DNA of 64,000 bases from Apostichopus japonicus. Lineage: Eukaryota; Echinodermata; Holothuroidea; Aspidochirotida; Stichopodidae. How positions within the stretch are numbered: position 1 is the first letter of the stretch; each line of letters opens with the position of its first letter. The stretch is from NCBI RefSeq assembly GCF_037975245.1, contig NC_092575.1:6389501-6453500 (forward strand), read 5' to 3'. Position numbers and translations under genes: made by a program. Positions 57,617 through 64,000 of this stretch are shown here, piece after piece. Below the pieces are notes generated by a model. The model was given only the letters and a program-made list of their open reading frames with translations. It made no database searches and was not told where the DNA came from.

Positions 57617-58632
57617 TGTGTACATTCGGTGATGCGACCCTCCCCCCCCCCCTTCCCTTCATTCCGATAATGGTTGAAGGTGGACGAGCGATCTACATTG
57701 TGTGCTATTTGGACTTTTGGTTTGATAAAATAGATATTCTGTCGTTCAATTTTGCCAAATGTCGAGCCTATGATTCATCTGATCTGAAGAATCTCGCATT
57801 TTCTGATCACTTAAAACGAACACAAAAGAGACGCATTGCTTTCTGCTTGCACTGCAAATAGTAAGATTTTTACCTCATCTGTCCAAGATAATTTTAAATT
57901 AGATGTTTCCATGTCGTCCGTTAGCTCAGTGGGTTTAGCAGATGACTAAGAAGCTGATATCTAGAGTAAGTTCGAAACCTACCAAAGATAGACGAATGTG
58001 ACAAAATTCTATTTTGACTTTTCCCTCCTTTTTCAGCCTCGTCTTTAAGTATTAGTTCTGAAGTTAGTTTTCTAGCTGATGTGTTGGTTAGCGCGACGGT
58101 GTAAGCGAAAGACCTTGCACTTCTAATCGAGTAAACCGTGGCTAGGGTTCGAGACAGGCTGGAGGCGTTAATACCTCCGGCTGTAGATATGGTGCTTTTT
58201 GTGGCCTAGGATCCCGTGTCATGTCTCCCTTGTTGTCGTAAACGAACCCGGGAGGATGCGAGGAGGGTCGGTCGGTCAGAGGTCGGCCAGAAGCGGACTA
58301 GGTGGCGTGCGTGAATCCTTGCCTTTGGCCAGAGGGCGAGACCCTCTCTGGGACCGGCATGTGTGCAACCCATGTCCACTGAAAACGTGGCCCAATGAGG
58401 CGTCATTCTCTTAAAAATGTACCTACGGAAGCTTACAAAAACCATCTTAATATTTAATATTCCGAAACTATATCACTAGCACCATCTTTTTTACTTCCCG
58501 CACAGAGAAAAGAAATTCTTTATCTTGCAATGATCCTGATTGGTAATATTGATTTATTTCCTAAACAGTGAAGAGTGCATATGATGACGTAAGTTTACTT
58601 TTCGCAAGTTAGAGTTCGCAAAACCGATGAAA
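57617..58632 (+). repeat. Direct duplication, right copy
   Basis: Second copy of 53742-54933, shorter by loss of about 100 bp near its start. It includes the tRNA-like head at 57915-57994 and the compound SINE body to about 58480. Differences from the left copy are scattered, so the event is not very recent. Confidence 0.85.
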
Positions 58633-58639
58633 CGGCAAG

Positions 58640-61159
58640 CTACACACCAATGTTTAACTTCCTGAAACTTCTATTTCTTTAGATATTGTGTGACCAATGT
58701 TTTCAGACTTTGACCCGTGCTGACCTCAAATGACTTTTGACCAATACCAACAACAATTCCAACGAGTTCTAGCTAAGGGGAACCTACGTGCCAAAAATGA
58801 AATGTACCCCAGTTATCCTTCTGAAGTTAGAGAGATATTACAAGCAAGTTTGTTTCACATACACACAACCCCCTCCATATAAACACGCCATCACCATCGC
58901 ATAGATTCCTTCTGAATCTGGCTGGGAATAAAACACTTTTTCATTCATGTTTTTTTTTGGGTAATTCACCAAAATAATGTGAATTGGGGAGTATTTTCTT
59001 ACTGGTTCTATTGTATTCTGCAAAGTTCGTCCGCCACGGAGCCATCTTATTGTATTTGAAATTCATCACACAAAATCTGGGAAATTTTCAGAACAATGTA
59101 AGTTTGCTTTAATGATCCAACATGAAACATTGACCAATTAAGCCAATGTACTGCTTTAAGCTATGCTATTTATATTGAATCGTACCAAGAGAAAATTGAA
59201 AAGAAGTACCGTTCATAAGTAATGTAAATTGCAAAGAATAGAAACGAAAAAACAAACAATACAATTGCATGTTGTTGTTAAAGTGGCAAATTTATTTCCA
59301 TTACCAGTCCATTATTACACTCGATTCATACATCTATATATCTTCCAATTGACTTTTAACACAGTAAAGCTAGAATTAAAATCAAGATGGGCTCTAAGAA
59401 CGAACATCATAACAAGTAGTTGGGAAATCAGTTTATCAAAGAAAACCAACAAAACATCAAAACAAAGGATGGGAGAGAACCAGCTTCACGACAACAAAAC
59501 AAAGCAAAAACAAACAATGGAAACAGAACTTACCAATAAACAAGACAATTACAGCACCACAAAATAAGAAAAGAAAACCCAAGATAGATGGTAACCAAGA
59601 AAGAACATCACTGTAAAATAAGGCAAAACGAAACAACCCAAAAAGCCAAAACAAAGGCAGATTTATGGCGGTGAAAGGTTCGAATAAACATGGCAGCAAC
59701 AATGACAGGATCAAACTACTATTCACAGACCTCAAGTCTTCCCGTTGCACTAATATTGTAACGAATTTATATCCAGAGTTTGTGACATTAAAGGGTGTGA
59801 AGACCGCTGACAAAGATACGTCTGATGCCGGTAATCTGACCTAGTTTCGAATGAGGTGTAACAGAAGTGTTAGACAACACCATCGATCCGAGAAAATACA
59901 CACAGCCTGCTACCGTCGGTAATTAGACACTAGTGTACAGTCAATAGTACATACAGCTACGGTCAATACCCACAACATAGTGTACATAGCAGCGATGGAC
60001 AACTCAGGTCCAGCTAAACTTAACAAGGTATCACGTTTCATTACTGTCTGCATTTTGTAGCGACAAACAGAAAACTTCACTTGCAAGCATCGGAAAGTTA
60101 ACTCGGTTTGGGGGCGAGTCTTCAATGCCTCTAAACGACTGATTGCACAAAACTGCCACATATGACCATGGTGCTTGCTCAGTCTGGGAGATTCCAGTTT
60201 TAGTCTCGGAAGATGGAGGCAAGATGAGGAAACAAGTATCAGCAGGCACTGAAAATACTACCAAAAAGTAGCAATTTCATGAGAAAACATTGAGGAAACT
60301 GTAACGATCATATTGAATGTGCAAAACGCGTGCTAAATGATCAACTATTTGACTCTGGTTAGAGCAACCATATATTTGCAACAACTAATTTTAATGTCAA
60401 AATAATTTCAGAAGGAGCCCTGAGTTCTCTCAGTGAATCTGCCTCAAAGTTTTGCTCTCTTATACCTTACACTCATGTTGTAAACAAAATCTGAAGCCTA
60501 GCTGTGAATTACCCAGACAAAATTCCCTACTACTAGTTCTGCGGATACGAAATACATTTTACTAGTTTATAACCATATTAAATTACATAAAGATAACCCC
60601 CCCCCCCCCAAAAAAAAATAGTATTTTACAATGCTAAACACCAAACTGTTATACAACATACGAGTACTATGTTTTTAATAATCCCTTTCTCAGGTTAATA
60701 AGTACTATGAGATATAATTGCACACCATAAATAGTCTTGAAAGAACGAGGAGAACGAGGTAAAAGCCGCCAATTTCAAGTAACAACAACAGGAAATAAGG
60801 CACAAGAACACACAAATACAAGATTACATTATATGTAACACTGATTCCATTGGCGGATCATTATCATCATCAACATATGTTAATATCTTTTACATTAGCC
60901 ATAATTCGATACCAAATTCAGCCTGCTCAAACCCCCAGGAGAGATGAATTTACACAAATCCATACTTGAGCTCCTCCATGGTGTGTCCGTATGGCTATAC
61001 ACAATCCATAACTGCTCCAAACCATACCCAATGGCTTACATATTACATAACTTTGGTCAATGGCTTGACAGCATGGTACAAATATTCTATAACAACACTT
61101 CTATTACCGTCTGCCTGAAATGTGAACAATAACTTCCATGCAACCAGAAATACTTTCAG
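58640..61159. other. Non-coding stretch, no gene recognised
   Basis: AT-rich, with an A-rich segment at 59440-59640 that gives long open frames of low complexity. No supported gene. Confidence 0.5.
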
Positions 61160-62399
61160 CAGGGGCGTATCCAGGATTTTCCAATAGGGGGGGCGCCAGG
61201 CATGAATGATCGCCGTCCTGGGGGATGGGTCTAAGGGGAGGGGTGTACAATTTTTGCTTTCAAAGAAGGACTGAAATGCAAAATGGTGTCATATGCATGG
61301 GCGGCGATCCGTACTTCCGAGTGGGGGGGGGGGGGATATGACCTTGTTGACTATCTAAGCGTATAGCGCCACCATGGTTGGCGCGAAGCGTACAAGAAAA
61401 TTTTGGGATTAACAAACCCTCTAGATGGCCGGAAACGGCACTTCCCGAGGTTTCCAAGCGGCATATACCCAACTTTAAAATAGGGATGTCATGTCCGAAA
61501 TATCTCATAATCAGGATCCAAAATACTTTTTTTTTAAATTTCGGGTGTTATTTTGGGAAAATTGCCCCTGTCAATCTTGTTTCAGGCGCAACGTTAGAAT
61601 GTTCGAGAGCTCTGTTATATTATTCGATGAAGAAAATGGCCTCATGCAGGCTATTATAGGCCTATACACATGCAATACACAATTACACATAGTTACATTC
61701 CTAGGTACCGATTGCTAGGGCATCCAGGTGAAACGTGTATTAAGCATTACCCTGGTTACATGAGATTCTCCTGTTCGAGTGAACATGTACGTGTGTAGGC
61801 CTACTATAGGGCCTATATGAATACTATGAGGGTGCATATATGTACTATATCAATACCGTGGGCGCAATAATACATTTTGTTGTTATAGGGCCAATGAAGC
61901 CTACAGTCAACTATTTTTGCTTTATAAAGACGCTTTATTTGAAAAGATCGCACTGCGTTTATGGTAGGCGAGAAATGAAGCTAAAAAAGAGCCGTACATT
62001 AACGAAGATGCATAAATGTAGGCATGAAAATATTCTTATCCCTGGCATTTGGTGGGGGGGGGGGGGGGATATGGTGCATTACATCCCCTCCACCCATTTT
62101 CATGGGGGAATATATCCCCCTCCACCCAGGATCGCCGCCCATGGCCATATGTGATCCATTTTTCGACCTTAATAATAAGCAACATTTCCAGTAAATATGG
62201 ACACAAAATGCACAATTTAGTATGGTTGGCATGTCATTTAGTGTTTATAGTGATAATACAAGCACAATTACCATCTATGTTTCTAAAACTATTATGCCAC
62301 CGAACTTCGCCAGAACCTTTTTTTGGCAAACAAAAAATAAAGCATACGGGAGGGGGGGGGGGGGTTGAGCGATCACCGACATCTCACATAAAGGTCGTC

Positions 62400-62436
<37 letters not shown>

Positions 62437-62508
62437 AAACTTTTTTTTTTTGGTGACGGCCAATAGGGGGGGCGCGCGCCTGTTGCGCCCCCCCTGGATA
62501 CGCCCCTG
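61160..62508. mobile_element. Inverted-repeat DNA transposon, 1.35 kb, non-autonomous
   Basis: The left end CAGGGGCGTATCCAGGATTT and right end CCCCCTGGATACGCCCCTG are inverted; CCAATAGGGGGGGCGC also recurs near both ends. TTCAG flanks it (61155-61159 and 62509-62513), shorter than the 8 bp usual for hAT. It contains one copy (61350-61455) of the module found three times in the hAT-like element at 6917-8763, plus G-rich and T-rich tracts. No transposase is seen. Confidence 0.7.
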
Positions 62509-62631
62509 TTCAGTGAAATTTTAATTGTTGTCTTATTTCCAGTCTCTCATATTATGTGTAGTGTATCTTGATATGATTACCCACATCCCGCTAGGACGTA
62601 GCCTGCAAAAGATACATGTGAAGGAAGTGTG

Positions 62632-62925
62632 TTCTTTTGCAAATGGTAGTGCACTTTCTATCGCATATATCCTACAGTTAATACAATAGTGCTGTCAATT
62701 TTATTTTTACAATCTCATGAATATTTAGGCTGATGCTTATTTCGTTCTCTGAATATTCATAAATGCAAATGGTCGGTGTTCTTTTGCATATGGAAGTGCC
62801 CTTTCTATCCGATATATCCTAACAGTTAATACAATAATGCTGTCAATATTTTGTTTACATTCTCATGTATACTTAGGCTGATGCTTATTTCGTTCTTTGC
62901 ATATTCATAAGTGCTAATGGTTAGG
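62632..62925 (+). repeat. Tandem duplication of about 150 bp
   Basis: Two units start near 62632 and 62778. Each reads TGCAAATGG or TGCATATGG, then a TTTCTATC-rich stretch, ATATATCCTA, CAGTTAATACAATA and GGCTGATGCTTATTTCGTTC. Similarity is about 85-90 percent by eye. Confidence 0.85.
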
Positions 62926-64000
62926 TAAAAAACTGACTCGTGAATATTCATGAATGATTATTTTTCCATTTTCTGTGTACGTTGTATATGCTTGTTGAGT
63001 GCTACCAGGCGTGCATATGCTTTCTTTCTGTCTGAAAAACGATGATAATACTGCCTACAATGTTCAAAGAATGCCGAATAATTATCATTTGAACGTAGTG
63101 ACAAAAGTTGTATATTTCTCGCTACCAATAATCACTTTTATTATTTTTTCCTTTATTTTACTACTGTGTACAGGGCTTACTCTCCTTCATGGCCTGCAGA
63201 CTCCCAACTCCATAAAAACATTCTTCTCCAATGCACACCACTATTTTAATTCCAGCAAAACACAATTTTTTGGGAAAAGAACAACAACATAAAAATCAGC
63301 GAATAATCTCAGTCAATCTACTTCACTCCGAAGAATATTTTACCTTAAGTTTACTCTGAATGTAGAAACGGAATATTTGTACTACAAGTTTATATATACA
63401 TGATGATATGATTTTTGACATTATTATATTTTAAACGCTTATATGACTCTGTTAATTAAACTCAGTATGGATGAGATGATGAAAGACAAAAAACCCTTGA
63501 GAAAGACGATAGCTATATCTCTCTTTTTCACTCTCTACATGGAATGACACGCCAAATAATATGAAGGAATGTTTATATATTTTAAACAAGCCTTGAGGTA
63601 GTAAAGCCTGGTGGTATGGTAATATAGATCTGTTAGTAGCACTTGTGTCGTTTATACTATTAACCAATGAAATCTTTTCCCAATCGGTTACTGTTGTCTA
63701 GGAGTCACATTTCTGTCCCACTCCGTACTTAATCATATTCAAAGTTTTGATGTAATGTGATGTTCCAGTTCACTGTAAATTGGCTTTCAGCTGTGGCTCA
63801 AAAGTAATTTGTGACAGTTAACCTATAAATGCGACTTAACAGTACCACACACTGCGCTAAGGAATTAAACACATACACAGCAATGGTCTGCATATCGAAG
63901 GCACTTCCTAATTCCCCCTCTTCCCCCCCCCCCCCAAATAAAATGAAAAAAAGCCTTTTCCAAAATGTCACTCTATTTTGTTACACAACTCGAAAGATAA
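62926..64000. other. Non-coding stretch, no gene recognised
   Basis: AT-rich with a C tract at about 63920-63935. Short frames at 62999-63292 and 63452-63667 have no recognisable features. Confidence 0.5.

Noticed and set aside
59229-59813. Lys/Thr/Gln-rich frame and its reverse-strand Phe/Leu-rich frame
   Set aside because: Low-complexity A-rich DNA; composition alone explains both frames.

Overview
This is eukaryotic nuclear DNA, AT-rich and dominated by transposable elements. It has spliced genes with GT/AG introns, long (TA)n microsatellites, tRNA-derived SINEs, LINE, BEL/Pao, hAT-like and CACTA-like elements, and several segmental duplications. The gene content (a hydroxyacid oxidase tail, an SLC35G-type transporter, a local family of immunoglobulin-superfamily proteins) suggests an invertebrate animal, probably a marine deuterostome such as an echinoderm. 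That placement is an impression, not a proof.

The most distinctive content is a local family of secreted or membrane immunoglobulin-like proteins. Three copies are intact: A (2002-2820, +), B (31092-31913, +) and C (49105-49923, +), each about 272 aa in a single exon. Copy D (28213-29216, -) is frameshifted and is the only one with a contiguous transmembrane segment and cytoplasmic tail. Copy E (40978-41468, -) is a dead, truncated copy, and 1017-1246 holds a small fragment. D-B and E-C are two head-to-head pairs, so a divergent pair was duplicated as a unit. The first Ig-like domain has a DSGxY motif without the usual F-strand cysteine and the second has a normal cysteine pair, an arrangement resembling CD2/SLAM-type receptors.

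Layout. 1-6550: Ig fragment, copy A and its duplicated downstream block. 6909-8771: a hAT-like element with 8-bp target duplications. 10664-13430: the 3' exons of a hydroxyacid oxidase between two minisatellites. 13615-23633: a complete 10-kb BEL/Pao retrotransposon on the minus strand, with a solo LTR nested in its 3' LTR and a foldback element nested in pol. 23634-28200: mostly featureless, with a Ty3/gypsy RT remnant and a possible Ig-domain exon. 28213-37600: the D-B pair and a second copy of the downstream block, interrupted by a SINE, a 5'-truncated LINE and a hAT-like element. 37607-40976: arrays of a 22-bp minisatellite in inverted modules, ending in a hairpin. 40978-52080: the E-C pair, split by a 5.8-kb CACTA-like element carrying a small spliced gene, then a second LINE remnant. 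53740-58640: a direct duplication flanking the SLC35G-like gene at 55536-56483. 58640-64000: non-coding, with one more inverted-repeat element at 61160-62508.

The repeated blocks make a natural alignment. Comparing A, B and C shows empty and filled sites for several insertions, which fixes their ends and target duplications without outside data.
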